Counted from the first letter of the stretch, positions 8,513-19,091 are shown. The stretch is 64,000 nucleotides of DNA from Burkholderia sp. BCC1644 (GCF_902833225.1 NZ_CADFEI010000004.1:248001-312000), one strand, 5' to 3'. Notes: a model not told the origin generated them from the sequence alone. Program-made: numbers and translations.

Positions 8513-8539
8513 GGCCCCGGCTTCGGCCGGGGCCTTTTT
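8513..8539 (+). terminator. Intrinsic terminator, plus strand
   Basis: A perfect 9-bp stem GGCCCCGGC / GCCGGGGCC closed by a TTCG tetraloop (8522-8525) and followed by five T residues. It would end the small-ORF transcript before it runs into the convergent transporter gene. Confidence 0.8.
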
Positions 8540-8552
8540 CATGGGGCGACGC

Positions 8553-10043
8553 TCACGCGCGTGCCGGCGTCGCGACGCCGTACAGGTCCGGCGCATCGTC
8601 CTCTTCGCGCAGCTTGCGCGCGAGCTGGTGCGCCTCGCGGCGCGTCGCGACGGCCGGCGGCGAGCCCTTCAGCGGCTGGCGCGCGGTTTCGGCGAGTGCG
8701 ACCACCGACACGATGCCGATCACGGCGGCGCCCATCATATAGTACGCGGGCATCATCAGGTTGTGCGTCACGTCGACGAGCCACGCGGTCACCAGCGGCG
8801 TCGTGCCGCCGAACAGCGATACCGACACGTTGAAGCCGATCGCGAGCGCGCCGTAGCGGATCTCGGTCGGGAACAGCGCCGGCAGCGCCGACGGCATCAC
8901 GCCGGTGAAGCACGACAGCAGCACGCCGAGGATCAGCAGGCCGCCGAACACCGACGCCGTGGTGCCGGCGTGAATCAGCATCATCGACGGGATCGACAAC
9001 ACCAGCAGGCCGACACAGCCGGCGAGCATCACGGGCTTGCGGCCGACCTTGTCCGACAGGCGGCCGGCATACAGCGTCATCGGCATCATCAGCACCATCA
9101 CGATCAGCACGAGCACGAGGCTGTGCGATTCGTCGAAGTGCAGCGTCGACGACATGAAGCTCGGCAGGTACGACAGCACCATGTAGTCGGTCACGTTGAA
9201 GATCAGCACGAGGCCGACGCACAGCAGCAGCGCACGCCAGTTGCGCATCAGCGTTTCGCGGAAACGCGTCGTCGGCACGGCCTTGTCCTGCGCTTCGCGC
9301 GCTTCGGCCTGGCGCTTGAACGCGGGCGTTTCCTCGAGCTTCATCCGGATGTAGAGACCGATCAGGCCGAGCGGGCCGGCGATCAGGAACGGCACGCGCC
9401 AGCCCCACGACAGCAGCGCTTCCTGCGACAGCGACGCGGTGAGCAGCGCGACGACGCCGGCGCCCATCACGTATCCGATCAGCGTGCCGAATTCGAGGAA
9501 GCTGCCCATGAAGCCGCGGCGCTTGTCGGTCGAGAATTCGGCGATGAAGGTGGCGGCGCCGCCGTATTCGCCGCCGGTCGAGAAGCCCTGCACGAGGCGG
9601 GCGACGAGCAGCAGCACGGGCGCCATGATGCCGATCGACGCGTAGCTGGGAATCAGGCCGATCGCGAAGGTGCCGACGGCCATCATGATCATCGTCGCGG
9701 CGAGCACGCGCTGACGGCCGATGCGATCGCCGAGCGGGCCGAACACCATGCCGCCGAGCGGGCGCACGAGGAACGCGGCCGCGAACGTGCCGAAGGTCGC
9801 GAGCAACTGCGCGGACGGGCTGCTGGACGGGAAGAACACCTTGCCGAGCGTGACGGCGATGTAGCTGTAGACGCCGAAGTCGAACCATTCCATCGCATTG
9901 CCGATGGCCATTGCGCTGACGGCGCGCTTGAGCAGGCTCTGGTCGACGACGGTAATGTCGTCCGCAGCGAGCGGGGCCTCGCCGGACGGCGAAGCGGAGG
10001 AAGAAGCAGCGGTCGGGCTGACGTGTGTTGCGGTCAAGGTCAT
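8553..10043 (-). CDS. MFS transporter, metabolite:H+ symporter family (ProP-like)
   Basis: A 496-residue twelve-helix transporter of the MHS subfamily (proline/betaine, citrate and related symporters). Typical motifs are GNAMEWFDFGVYSY in helix 1, the MFS loop GPLGDRIGRQRVL after helix 2, and FSTGGEYGG in helix 4. The sequence is close to what is called ProP in Burkholderia, but the solute cannot be proved. I chose the start at 10043 because AAAGGAG lies just before it; a start at 10085 would add 14 residues with no ribosome-binding site. The C-terminal tail is hydrophilic. Confidence 0.8.
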   Translation of the reverse strand: MTLTATHVSPTAASSSASPSGEAPLAADDITVVDQSLLKRAVSAMAIGNAMEWFDFGVYSYIAVTLGKVFFPSSSPSAQLLATFGTFAAAFLVRPLGGMVFGPLGDRIGRQRVLAATMIMMAVGTFAIGLIPSYASIGIMAPVLLLVARLVQGFSTGGEYGGAATFIAEFSTDKRRGFMGSFLEFGTLIGYVMGAGVVALLTASLSQEALLSWGWRVPFLIAGPLGLIGLYIRMKLEETPAFKRQAEAREAQDKAVPTTRFRETLMRNWRALLLCVGLVLIFNVTDYMVLSYLPSFMSSTLHFDESHSLVLVLIVMVLMMPMTLYAGRLSDKVGRKPVMLAGCVGLLVLSIPSMMLIHAGTTASVFGGLLILGVLLSCFTGVMPSALPALFPTEIRYGALAIGFNVSVSLFGGTTPLVTAWLVDVTHNLMMPAYYMMGAAVIGIVSVVALAETARQPLKGSPPAVATRREAHQLARKLREEDDAPDLYGVATPARA

Positions 10044-10915
<872 letters not shown>

Positions 10916-10942
10916 GCGCGGCCGCAGTGCGAGCCGTGGGCG

Positions 10943-11677
10943 TCAGTTCGTGTCGGCGGCGCCCGCTTCGGCCGACGTGCGCCACACGCAGGTGCCCTTG
11001 ACCGACTTGTCGAGCTCGTCGAGCTGCGCCTGGTGCGCGGCGAGTTCGTCGTCGCTCGCGGTTACCACGGCCAGATCGAGCGCGGCGAGCGACACGCGCT
11101 GACCGTTCGCCGCGCCGCCGTCGGCGCCCCCGTCGTCGAGCATGTCGATCACGAGGCTGTCCTGGCCGCGCGTCATCGCGAGATACACCTCGGCGAGCAG
11201 CTCCGAGTCGAGCAGTGCGCCGTGCAGCGTCCGGTGTGCGTTGCTGATGCCGAAGCGGTCGCACAGCGCGTCGAGCGAGTTGCGCTTGCCGGGGAACATC
11301 TGCTTGGCCTGCACGAGCGTGTCGATCACGCCGCCGCATTGTTCGGTGAACGGCGGCTGGTCGAGCCGCGCGAATTCGGCGTCGAGGAAGCCGAGGTCGA
11401 ACGGTGCGTTGTGGATGATCAGCTCCGCGTCCTTCACGAAGTCGCGGATCTGGTTGGCGACTTCCGCAAATTTCGGCTTGTCGCTGAGGAATTCGGTCGT
11501 GAGGCCGTGCACCGCCAGTGCGCCCGGGTCGCTGTCGCGCTCGGGGTTCACGTAGAAGTGCAGGTTGTTGCCGGTGAGCCGCCGGTTCAGCAGCTCGACG
11601 CAGCCGATTTCGATGAGGCGGTCGCCCGTGCGGGCGTTCAGGCCGGTGGTTTCGGTATCGAGAATGATCTGGCGCAT
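10943..11677 (-). CDS. dnaQ: DNA polymerase III epsilon subunit (3'-5' proofreading exonuclease)
   Basis: A 244-residue DEDDh exonuclease. ExoI DTETTG lies at the N-terminus (residues 6-11), ExoII has HNAPFDLGFL, and ExoIII has HGALLDSELLAEVY with the catalytic His and Asp. The C-terminal tail would contact the polymerase alpha subunit. The start at 11677 (MRQIILDTETTG) is the canonical one; the longer upstream frame is arginine-rich shadow. It is last in a minus-strand operon with rnhA and the methyltransferase. Confidence 0.93.
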   Translation of the reverse strand: MRQIILDTETTGLNARTGDRLIEIGCVELLNRRLTGNNLHFYVNPERDSDPGALAVHGLTTEFLSDKPKFAEVANQIRDFVKDAELIIHNAPFDLGFLDAEFARLDQPPFTEQCGGVIDTLVQAKQMFPGKRNSLDALCDRFGISNAHRTLHGALLDSELLAEVYLAMTRGQDSLVIDMLDDGGADGGAANGQRVSLAALDLAVVTASDDELAAHQAQLDELDKSVKGTCVWRTSAEAGAADTN

Positions 11678-11715
11678 GTCGGGGAAAACAAGGAAAACAG
11701 GGGAACGGCCGGCGT

Positions 11716-12159
11716 TCAGGCCGTGAGCGATTCGACGCCGCGATTCGCGAGCGCGTCCGCGCGCTCGTTTTCGGGATGGCCCGCGTGACCCTTGACCCAG
11801 CGCCACTCGACTTCATGCTGCGCGACGAGCGCGTCGAGCCGCTTCCACAGGTCGGCGTTCTTCACGGGCGTCTTCGCCGCGGTGATCCAGCCTTTCTTCT
11901 TCCAGCCGTGGATCCACTCGCTGATGCCTTTCTGCACGTATTGCGAGTCGGTATGCACGACCACCTGGCACGGCCGCTTCAGCGCTTCGAGCGCGGCGAT
12001 CACGCCCATCAGCTCCATGCGGTTGTTGGTCGTGTTCGGCTCGCCGCCGAACAGTTCCTTCTCCTGGTCGCCGTAGCGCATCAGTGCGCCCCAGCCGCCG
12101 GGGCCGGGGTTGCCCTTGCAGGCGCCGTCGGTATAGATGTCGATGGTATCGGTAGTCAT
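11716..12159 (-). CDS. rnhA: Ribonuclease HI
   Basis: A 147-residue enzyme cleaving the RNA strand of RNA-DNA hybrids. The carboxylates of the family are visible: Asp11 ([12 protein letters not shown]), Glu49 (NRMEL), Asp71 (HTDSQYV) and the C-terminal NERADALA aspartate, plus the [12 protein letters not shown] handle. Its start overlaps the methyltransferase stop by four bases (ATGA), and dnaQ follows after 38 bp. The gloB/rnhA/dnaQ neighbourhood is conserved in many proteobacteria. Confidence 0.95.
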   Translation of the reverse strand: MTTDTIDIYTDGACKGNPGPGGWGALMRYGDQEKELFGGEPNTTNNRMELMGVIAALEALKRPCQVVVHTDSQYVQKGISEWIHGWKKKGWITAAKTPVKNADLWKRLDALVAQHEVEWRWVKGHAGHPENERADALANRGVESLTA

Positions 12160-12968
12160 GAATGTTCTTGATGGGTGGTCGGGGAGGCCGCCGGCGTCAG
12201 GCCCGGTGCGAGCACGGGCTTCTTCATCTTGATCTGGCCGACGAGACGCATGCCGCGCACGCGCTTGACGGCCGTCACCATGTAGACGGCGCCGAAGATC
12301 GGCCACCAGCGGTCGCCGGCGGCCTCCATGAAGCCGTAGCGGGCGAGCCACTTGTCGGTGACAAGCGGCGGCCGGTAGCAGCCGAAGCGGCCGCGTTCGA
12401 GATCGAAGCCGAGCAGCTTGATCCAGTCCTTGAGCCGGATGAACGCGATCTGGTCGCGCGTGGCCGGCACGAAAGGGTGGTTGGCCATGCGCCCGAACGA
12501 CTGCCGCATGCCCCACAGGCTGAGCGAATTGAAGCCGGTGATCACGAGCTGGCCTTCCGGCATCAGCACGCGCTCGGCCTCGCGCAGCAGGCGGTGCGGG
12601 TCGGACGTGAATTCGAGCGTGTGCGGCATCACGATCAGGTCGACGCTCTGCGACTCGAACGGCAGGTCGAGCAGGTCGCACCAGGTCGTGCTGCGATCGG
12701 CGGGCGCGTGCTCCGGCGCGTGCGCTTCGCGTGCCCACGGGTACTGGTACGGCGCGCTTGCGCCGCTCGCCGGGTCGAGCACGAGGCCGCGATACGGCAT
12801 GCGGTTCTCGCGCAGCGTGTCGAGCTGGGGCAGGCCGAGCTGCAACGCGTGGAACCCGAAGACGTCGGACACGATCCGGTCGAGCTGCGCCTGCTCCCAG
12901 CCCAGCACGTAGCGGCCGGGAGGCGAGTCGGTCCAGGCGGGCCAGTCTATAATTTGACGGTCAGACAT
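12156..12968 (-). CDS. SAM-dependent methyltransferase family protein
   Basis: A 270-residue protein with a class I methyltransferase core. The segment [20 protein letters not shown] is motif II/III, and [17 protein letters not shown] follows the post-core strand. It has a [21 protein letters not shown]-terminus typical of the family found beside gloB and rnhA in beta-proteobacteria. Substrate unknown. It heads the rnhA-dnaQ operon and is divergent from gloB across 18 bp. Confidence 0.8.
   Translation of the reverse strand: MSDRQIIDWPAWTDSPPGRYVLGWEQAQLDRIVSDVFGFHALQLGLPQLDTLRENRMPYRGLVLDPASGASAPYQYPWAREAHAPEHAPADRSTTWCDLLDLPFESQSVDLIVMPHTLEFTSDPHRLLREAERVLMPEGQLVITGFNSLSLWGMRQSFGRMANHPFVPATRDQIAFIRLKDWIKLLGFDLERGRFGCYRPPLVTDKWLARYGFMEAAGDRWWPIFGAVYMVTAVKRVRGMRLVGQIKMKKPVLAPGLTPAASPTTHQEHS
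12948..12953 (+). promoter_or_regulatory. Candidate -10 element for gloB
   Basis: A perfect TATAAT 34 bp before the gloB start, lying inside the 5' end of the divergent methyltransferase gene. I see no strong -35 at the right distance, so this is tentative. Confidence 0.35.
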
Positions 12969-12986
12969 AACGATGATTGCGCGCCC

Positions 12987-13793
12987 ATGAACGAGCTGGA
13001 ATACGTGCCGGTTCCGGCATTCGAAGACAACTATATCTGGCTCGTCTCGGACGGCCGCGATGCAATCGCCGTCGATCCGGGTGAAGCCGCGCCCGTACGC
13101 CGGGTTCTTGCCGAACGAGGCTGGCGGTTGACCGCTATTTTACTCACGCACCACCATGCCGACCACGTCGGCGGTGTCGATGCGCTGCGCAATAGCCAAC
13201 CGGCCGATGTGCCGCTCACCGTTTACGGCCCCGCGGCCGAAGCGATCGGCGTGGTCACGCGGCCGCTGACGGGCGGCGATCGCGTGACGCTCGACGCACC
13301 GGCCGTCGCATTCGACGTGCTCGACGTGCCCGGTCACACGCGCGGCCACATCGCCTATTTCCAGGCGGCCGGGCCGCGCAACGCGGCGCCGCACGTGTTC
13401 TGTGGCGACACGCTGTTCTCGTGCGGCTGCGGCCGCCTGTTCGAAGGCACCCCCGCGCAGATGCTCGCGTCGCTCGACGCGCTCGCGGCGCTGCCGGGCG
13501 ACACGCGCGTGCATTGTGCACATGAATACACGCTGTCCAATATTCGTTTCGCGCTCGCATGCGAGCCCGGCAATGCGGCGCTCGCGGCGTGGCGCGACGA
13601 AGCGCAGGCGCTGCGCGCGCGGGGCGTGCCGACGCTGCCCACTACGATTGCTCACGAGCGTGCCGTTAACCCGTTCATGCGGGCCGACAGCGCGGCGATT
13701 CATGCCACGCTCGAGGCCGAGCTGCACGAAACAGTGCCGGATCGTCTGGCGGCATTCACGCTGATGCGCGAGTGGAAAAACCGGTTCCGATGA
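12987..13793 (+). CDS. gloB: Hydroxyacylglutathione hydrolase (glyoxalase II)
   Basis: A 268-residue metallo-beta-lactamase-fold enzyme that hydrolyses S-D-lactoylglutathione, the second step of methylglyoxal detoxification. The metal motif THHHADHVGG is clear, followed by VPGHTRGH, FCGDTLFSCGCGRLFEG and CAHEYTLSN, which are specific for GloB. The start MNELEYVPVPAFEDNYIW is canonical for the family; the upstream extension is a methyltransferase shadow. Confidence 0.94.
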   Translation: MNELEYVPVPAFEDNYIWLVSDGRDAIAVDPGEAAPVRRVLAERGWRLTAILLTHHHADHVGGVDALRNSQPADVPLTVYGPAAEAIGVVTRPLTGGDRVTLDAPAVAFDVLDVPGHTRGHIAYFQAAGPRNAAPHVFCGDTLFSCGCGRLFEGTPAQMLASLDALAALPGDTRVHCAHEYTLSNIRFALACEPGNAALAAWRDEAQALRARGVPTLPTTIAHERAVNPFMRADSAAIHATLEAELHETVPDRLAAFTLMREWKNRFR

Positions 13794-13878
13794 TGATTTC
13801 CGGAGGACTCCAAAGCTCAAGCGGTGTCTGTAAAAATTGCTCCAAATGTAGGATTTCGCTGAGTTTTCGGTGTTTTTA

Positions 13879-13907
13879 TTGACGTGAAGCACGCACTTCC
13901 GTAGTAT
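13879..13907 (+). promoter_or_regulatory. Promoter of mltD
   Basis: TTGACG (13879-13884), a 17-bp spacer, and TAGTAT (13902-13907) in the AT-rich gap after gloB. Initiation near 13914 gives a leader of about 30 nt before mltD. Confidence 0.65.
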
Positions 13908-13944
13908 CGCCTGCAATTTCCAGCCGTCGGAAGCCGAGATTTTC

Positions 13945-15519
13945 ATGCGACTTATATTGAGTGCGATGGTGGTCCTGCTACTCGCCGCTTGTGCGAGCCA
14001 GGCCCCTGTCGCCAACAACGCCGCCGATTCGCAGGCGACGTCCAACTACCTCCGTAAATCAGCCACCGCCAAAGAAACTGTCGATGTCGACAAGCAATCC
14101 GTCGGCGACCTGACCAGTGCCGACTCCGATCTGTGGGGGCGCATTCGCCGCGGCTTCCAGATGCCCGACCTGCAGAGCGACCTCGTCGACATGCAGACGA
14201 CCTGGTACACGCAGCGTCCCGATTACGTGCAGCGCATGACCGAGCGCTCGCAGAAGTACCTGTATCACATCGTCGAGGAGCTCGAGGCGCGTCACATGCC
14301 GACCGAGCTCGCGCTGCTGCCGTTCATCGAGTCCGCGTACAACCCGCAGGCGCTGTCGGTCGCGAAGGCGGCCGGCATGTGGCAGTTCATGCCGGGCACC
14401 GGCCGCACGTACAACCTGAAGCGCAACATGTGGCAGGACGAGCGCCGCGACGTGCTCGCGTCGACGAGCGCCGCGCTCGACTACCTGTCGCGCCTGCATG
14501 ACATGTTCGGCGACTGGTATCTGGCGCTGGCCGCGTACAACTGGGGCGAGGGCAACGTGCAGCGCGCGATCGCGCGCAACCAGGCGGCCGGTCTGCCGAC
14601 CGACTACCAGAGCCTGCGGATGCCGAACGAGACGCGCAACTACGTGCCGAAGCTGCAGGCGGTGAAGAACATCATCGCGAGCCCGCAGCAGTATGGCCTG
14701 ACGCTGCCGGAGATCCCGAACCACCCGTATTTCGTGACGGTCACGACGTCGCGCGACATCGACGTCGCGGTGGCGGCAAAGCTCGCGAACCTGCCGCTCG
14801 ATGAATTCCGCTCGCTGAACCCGTCGTTCTCGAAGCCGGTGATCCTCGGCGCGACCGAGCCGCAGATCCTGCTGCCGTTCGACAACGCGTCGGCGTTCGA
14901 GAAGAACCTGAAGGCCTACAACGGCCAGCTGTCGACGTGGACCACCTATACGGTGAGCGAACGTGCGCGCCCGGCCGCGATCGCCGAGAAGATCGGCGTC
15001 GACGCCGATACGCTGATGTCGGTCAACAAGATTCCGGCCGGCATGCGCCTGAAGCCGGGCTCGACGATCGTCGTGCCGCGCGGCGATGACGACGACGAGG
15101 ACATCAGCGCCGACGTCGCCGAAAACGGCGCGCTCGCGATGGAACCGGATGTACCCGACACCCGCAAGATGCTGATCCGCGTGCGCCGCAAGCAGTCGAT
15201 GGCGGCGATCGCCGGCCGCTACGGCGTGTCGGTCGGCCAGCTCAAGGCGTGGAACCGCACGCACCGCGATCTCGCGATGCCGGGCCAGGCGCTCGTGCTG
15301 CACGTGCCGGTCGGCCGTTCGGTGCCGGCGGAGCCCGGTCCGGAACGGATCTCGACGTCGGCTGGCGGTGCGCACATCGAGCGCGCCAGCCTCGCGGTGG
15401 GCGGCAAGTCGCACGGCGCGAAGCGCGGCGCGGCGAAGCCGGCCGCCAAGTCGGCGAAGGCGGCGCCCGCGAAGGCTGCGCCGGCCAAGGCCGCTACGCA
15501 CAAGGGCAAGAAGAAGTAA
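13945..15519 (+). CDS. mltD: Membrane-bound lytic murein transglycosylase D
   Basis: A 524-residue lipoprotein with lipobox LAAC (Cys16). It has a family 1 lytic transglycosylase domain (about 115-260; catalytic Glu129 in PFIESAYNP, then GMWQFMPGTGR and ALAAYNWGEGNV) and two LysM-type peptidoglycan-binding repeats (about 335-380 and 405-450). It cleaves glycan strands to 1,6-anhydromuropeptides at the outer membrane. The last 40 residues are an Ala/Lys/Pro-rich tail of KAAPAKAAPAKAA type ending KGKKK, which is not part of the standard enzyme and could add electrostatic cell-wall or DNA affinity. Confidence 0.92.
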   Translation: MRLILSAMVVLLLAACASQAPVANNAADSQATSNYLRKSATAKETVDVDKQSVGDLTSADSDLWGRIRRGFQMPDLQSDLVDMQTTWYTQRPDYVQRMTERSQKYLYHIVEELEARHMPTELALLPFIESAYNPQALSVAKAAGMWQFMPGTGRTYNLKRNMWQDERRDVLASTSAALDYLSRLHDMFGDWYLALAAYNWGEGNVQRAIARNQAAGLPTDYQSLRMPNETRNYVPKLQAVKNIIASPQQYGLTLPEIPNHPYFVTVTTSRDIDVAVAAKLANLPLDEFRSLNPSFSKPVILGATEPQILLPFDNASAFEKNLKAYNGQLSTWTTYTVSERARPAAIAEKIGVDADTLMSVNKIPAGMRLKPGSTIVVPRGDDDDEDISADVAENGALAMEPDVPDTRKMLIRVRRKQSMAAIAGRYGVSVGQLKAWNRTHRDLAMPGQALVLHVPVGRSVPAEPGPERISTSAGGAHIERASLAVGGKSHGAKRGAAKPAAKSAKAAPAKAAPAKAATHKGKKK

Positions 15520-15591
15520 CGCGGCTGCTCCGCGCAGCGGGCGGCCGGTCCGGTCCGCGCGATTGCGTTATCATCCGACGAAATGCGACGA

Positions 15592-15620
15592 AACGCCGTC
15601 ACTTAGGTGACGGCGTTTTC
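15592..15620 (+). terminator. Intrinsic terminator after mltD
   Basis: A perfect 11-bp stem AACGCCGTCAC / GTGACGGCGTT with loop TTAG (15603-15606), followed by TTTC. Flanking A and T runs could let it work in either direction. Confidence 0.75.
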
Positions 15621-15676
15621 GTTTGTGCGCGGCGCGGGGCGCTGCTTCGGGAGTCTTCAACGAACAAGGGGAAGCG

Positions 15677-16894
15677 ATGTCGTCGGTGCAGGTGAGGGTG
15701 CTCGCGCTGTTTTCGGTCGGGTATTTCGTGTCGTATGTGTTCCGCGGCGTCAATCTGGGCTTCGCGCCGTTCGTCACGCACGAGCTCGGTCTGTCGGCCG
15801 CAGATCTCGGCCTGCTGACCAGCCTCTATTTCCTCGGTTTCGCGGGCGCGCAGATCCCGGCCGGTGTGATGCTCGACCACTTCGGCCCGCGCCGCGTGAC
15901 GGCCGGCATGCTGTTGTTCGCGGCGGCCGGCGCGGCCGTGTTCGGCGCCGCGCACAGCCTCGGCACGATGATGGTCGGCCGGCTGCTGATCGGTGTCGGC
16001 GTATCGGTGTGCCTCGGTGCGGCGTTCAAGGCGCTCGCGCAGCATTTCCCGGTCGGCCGGCTGCCGCTCGTCAACGGTCTCGTGATGGCCGTCGGCGGCC
16101 TCGGCGGCGTGATGGTCGGCTCGCCGCTGACCTGGCTGCTCGGCTGGACGAGTTGGCGCGCGATTTGTTTCGGCCTCGCGGTGCTGACGGTGGTGGTCGC
16201 GGCGTCGATCGGCTTCGGCGCGCCCGAAGCGACACAGGCGCGCCACCAGGGCGGGATCGTCAGCCAGTTCAAGGGCACCTGGCACATCCTGAGCAGTCGC
16301 GCGTTCTGGAAGATCTCGTCGTTCTCCGTCGTCACGCAGGGCGTGTTCTACGCGATGCAGTCGCTGTGGGTCGGGCCGTACCTGCGCGATGTCGCGGGGT
16401 TCGATGCGGCGCATGCCGCGCGTCTCGTGTCGGTGCTCGGCTTCGCCATGATGGCCGGCTGCGTCGGCTTCGGCGCGGCGGCGCGCATGCTCGAGCGGCG
16501 CGGCGTGTCGGTCTACGCGTTCTGCGGCGTCGGGATGGCGCTGTTCGTCGCGACGCAGGTCGCGATCGTCGCGGGCGTGCCGCTGCCGCCGGCTTTGTTG
16601 TGGGCGGCTTACGGGATATTCGGCGGCGTCGGCATCCTGACCTACGCGGTGATGGCCGGACACTTTCCCGCCCATCTGATCGGCCGCGCGAACACGACGC
16701 TCACGCTCGTGATCTTCCTGCTGATCTTCGCGTTCCAGATCGGTGTCGGCGCGGTACTGTCGCACTGGCCGGCGGTCGACGGACGTTATCCTGCTGCCGC
16801 GCACTTCACCGCATGGGGCGTGCTGCTCGCGCTGCAGCTCGCGAGCGCGGTCTGGTACGTGTGGCCCGCGCGCGGTGCTGGTCAAGCGCACTGA
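15677..16894 (+). CDS. MFS transporter
   Basis: A 405-residue twelve-helix major facilitator protein. It starts SSVQVRVLALFSVGYFVSYVFRG, with a loop 2-3 motif VMLDHFGPRRV and a conserved AGAQIPAGV helix. The family resembles CynX/NarK-like and hexuronate-type MFS carriers; I cannot name the substrate. ATG 15677 follows AAGGGGAAGCG; a further 18 in-frame codons upstream lack a ribosome-binding site and lie in the terminator region. It stands alone between the mltD terminator and the carA promoter. Confidence 0.8.
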   Translation: MSSVQVRVLALFSVGYFVSYVFRGVNLGFAPFVTHELGLSAADLGLLTSLYFLGFAGAQIPAGVMLDHFGPRRVTAGMLLFAAAGAAVFGAAHSLGTMMVGRLLIGVGVSVCLGAAFKALAQHFPVGRLPLVNGLVMAVGGLGGVMVGSPLTWLLGWTSWRAICFGLAVLTVVVAASIGFGAPEATQARHQGGIVSQFKGTWHILSSRAFWKISSFSVVTQGVFYAMQSLWVGPYLRDVAGFDAAHAARLVSVLGFAMMAGCVGFGAAARMLERRGVSVYAFCGVGMALFVATQVAIVAGVPLPPALLWAAYGIFGGVGILTYAVMAGHFPAHLIGRANTTLTLVIFLLIFAFQIGVGAVLSHWPAVDGRYPAAAHFTAWGVLLALQLASAVWYVWPARGAGQAH

Positions 16895-16987
16895 TCCGGC
16901 GGTACGCTGACGGGTAGGGCGGCTGCGGAAACGGGGCCGCAGCACGTTGCGCCGCGTGGCGCGTGCATGGTCGGACGGCCGTATCGA

Positions 16988-17017
16988 TTGAAGATAGGGC
17001 CATTTTCAGGCTATAAT
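16988..17017 (+). promoter_or_regulatory. Promoter of the car operon
   Basis: TTGAAG (16988-16993), an 18-bp spacer and a perfect TATAAT (17012-17017). This is the only strong promoter-like site before carA. It implies a 5' leader of about 225 nt. Confidence 0.65.
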
Positions 17018-17023
17018 TTGAAA

Positions 17024-17249
17024 GTTTGTGCTGATCAACCTCGCACCCTAGCGCCTACCTCATTCATCCCGTTCATCCGCCGCACGCCGCCTGCCGGGCG
17101 ATGCCGCGAAGCCTCGTGCGCCACGCGCCGGGTTCGCGACTCGACAACGCAGACCGCGTCCAGCAAGCGACCACGCGCGCCCACGCAGCGCGGCGCTCGC
17201 GCGGCAGGGTAAACAGGTCGGCAGCAGGGTGTTCCCCAAGGAGCCTCCC
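17024..17249 (+). promoter_or_regulatory. Long untranslated leader of carA
   Basis: From the predicted start near 17024 to the carA GTG. Pyrimidine and arginine genes are often controlled in such leaders, but I can identify no clear attenuator, PyrR-type site or leader peptide by eye; the GC-rich second half could fold in several ways. AAGGAG at 17238-17243 is the carA ribosome-binding site. Confidence 0.4.
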
Positions 17250-18395
17250 GTGTTGCCGTCTTTTACTCCCGCCTTGCTTGCACTCGCCGACGGCACGGTC
17301 TTTCGTGGTTATTCGATCGGGGCCGAAGGCCACACGATCGGCGAAGTCGTGTTCAATACCGCGATTACCGGCTATCAGGAAATCCTGACTGACCCGAGCT
17401 ACTCGCGCCAGATCGTCACGCTCACCTATCCGCATATCGGCAACGTCGGCGTCAACGCCGAAGACGTCGAAGCCACGAAAGTCCATGCCGCCGGCCTGAT
17501 CATCCGTGATCTGCCCACGCTCGCATCGAATTTCCGCATGGACCGCACGCTCGGCGACTACCTGCGCGACGAAGGCGTCGTTGCGATCGCCGGCATCGAT
17601 ACCCGCAAGCTGACCCGCATCCTGCGCGACAAGGGCGCGCAGAACGGCTGCATCCTGACGGGCTCGGACGACGAAGCGAAGGCGATCGAGCTCGCGCGCT
17701 CGTTCCCGGGTCTCGCCGGCATGGACCTCGCGAAGGTCGTGTCGACCACGAAGCCGTTCGAATGGAAGCAGACCGAATGGCGCCTTGAGGGCGGCTACGG
17801 CATGCAGGAAGCGCCGAAGTACCGTGTCGTCGCCTATGATTTCGGCGTCAAGTACAACATCCTGCGCATGCTCGCGGAGCGCGGCTGCCACGTGACGGTG
17901 CTGCCGGCACAGGCGAGCGCGGAAGATGCGCTCGCGCTGAATCCGGACGGCATCTTCCTGTCGAACGGCCCCGGCGATCCGGAGCCGTGCGATTACGCGA
18001 TCGCGGCCACGAAGGAATTCATCGCGCGCGGCGTGCCGACCTTCGGCATCTGCCTCGGCCACCAGATCATGGGCCTCGCGGTCGGCGCGAAGACGCTGAA
18101 GATGAAGACGGGCCACCACGGTGCGAACCATCCGGTGAAGGATCTGGGCGACGGTCGGGTCGTGATCACGTCGCAGAACCACGGCTTCGCGGTCGACGCC
18201 GATTCGCTGCCGGCCAACGCGCGCGTGACGCACGTGTCGCTGTTCGACGGCACGCTGCAGGGCTTCGAGCTGACCGACAAGCCGGCCTTCTGCTTCCAGG
18301 GTCACCCGGAAGCGTCGCCCGGCCCGCACGACATCGGCTATCTGTTCGACCGTTTCACCGCGCTGATGGACGCGGCGAAGCAGCGCAACGCTTAA
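17250..18395 (+). CDS. carA: Carbamoyl-phosphate synthase small subunit (glutaminase)
   Basis: A 381-residue class I glutamine amidotransferase subunit that supplies ammonia to CarB for carbamoyl phosphate, the precursor of pyrimidines and arginine. An N-terminal CarA domain is followed by the glutaminase domain: nucleophile Cys268 in FGICLGHQ, then NHGFAVD and the [11 protein letters not shown] triad segment. The start is GTG 17250, six bases after AAGGAG; TTG 17253 is possible. A leuE-like gene separates it from carB. Confidence 0.95.
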   Translation: MLPSFTPALLALADGTVFRGYSIGAEGHTIGEVVFNTAITGYQEILTDPSYSRQIVTLTYPHIGNVGVNAEDVEATKVHAAGLIIRDLPTLASNFRMDRTLGDYLRDEGVVAIAGIDTRKLTRILRDKGAQNGCILTGSDDEAKAIELARSFPGLAGMDLAKVVSTTKPFEWKQTEWRLEGGYGMQEAPKYRVVAYDFGVKYNILRMLAERGCHVTVLPAQASAEDALALNPDGIFLSNGPGDPEPCDYAIAATKEFIARGVPTFGICLGHQIMGLAVGAKTLKMKTGHHGANHPVKDLGDGRVVITSQNHGFAVDADSLPANARVTHVSLFDGTLQGFELTDKPAFCFQGHPEASPGPHDIGYLFDRFTALMDAAKQRNA

Positions 18396-18431
18396 GTTAC
18401 TGACGCAACCGAAGGACGGGAGATTCACATC

Positions 18432-19091
18432 ATGTTCGGCCACGCACTCGGCATCACGGATATCTGGACCTACGTGTTCGGCGTGATCTTCATCATCCTG
18501 CTGCCGGGGCCGAACTCGATGTACGTGCTGTCGCTCGCGGCGCAGCGGGGCGTGAAGGCCGGCTATCGCGCGGCCTGCGGCGTATTCGTCGGCGATACGG
18601 TGCTGATGGTGCTGTCCGCCGCGGGCGTCGCGTCGCTGCTGAAGGCGAACCCGCTGCTGTTCTCCGTCGTCAAGTACGGCGGCGCCGCGTACCTGCTCTA
18701 CATCGGCACCGGCATGCTGCGCAGCGCGTGGCAGAAGCTGCGCGCGCCGGCGAATGCGCCGGCCGAGGCAACGCCCGCGGTGGACGGCGAGCGGCCGTTC
18801 CGCAAGGCGCTGATCGTGAGCCTGCTGAATCCGAAGGCGATCCTGTTCTTCATCTCGTTCTTCATCCAGTTCGTCGACCCGGCATTTCCGCATCCCGCGC
18901 TGTCGTTCGTCGTGCTCGGGGCGATCGCGCAATGCGCGAGCTTCCTGTACCTGAGCACGCTGATCTTCGCGGGCGCGCGGCTCGCCGAGCATTTCCGCCG
19001 CCGCCGCAAGCTTGCGGCAGGCGCGGCGAGCAGCGTGGGCGGCCTGTTCATCGGTTTCTCGGTGAAGCTTGCGCTCGCGACCATGAGCTGA
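18432..19091 (+). CDS. leuE: LysE-family amino acid exporter, LeuE-like
   Basis: A 219-residue inner-membrane protein with six hydrophobic segments. The N-terminal motif [19 protein letters not shown], then [12 protein letters not shown] and [10 protein letters not shown], is the LysE/RhtB signature. Overall similarity, including YWTY-like and [13 protein letters not shown] segments, is closest to E. coli LeuE (leucine efflux), from memory. It sits between carA and carB in the same direction with short gaps (36 and 49 bp), so it is probably co-transcribed. Substrate is inferred. Confidence 0.78.
   Translation: MFGHALGITDIWTYVFGVIFIILLPGPNSMYVLSLAAQRGVKAGYRAACGVFVGDTVLMVLSAAGVASLLKANPLLFSVVKYGGAAYLLYIGTGMLRSAWQKLRAPANAPAEATPAVDGERPFRKALIVSLLNPKAILFFISFFIQFVDPAFPHPALSFVVLGAIAQCASFLYLSTLIFAGARLAEHFRRRRKLAAGAASSVGGLFIGFSVKLALATMS

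Noticed and set aside
16967..17212. Possible leader peptide before carA
   Set aside because: It begins before the predicted promoter -35, lacks a ribosome-binding site and shows no run of regulatory codons.
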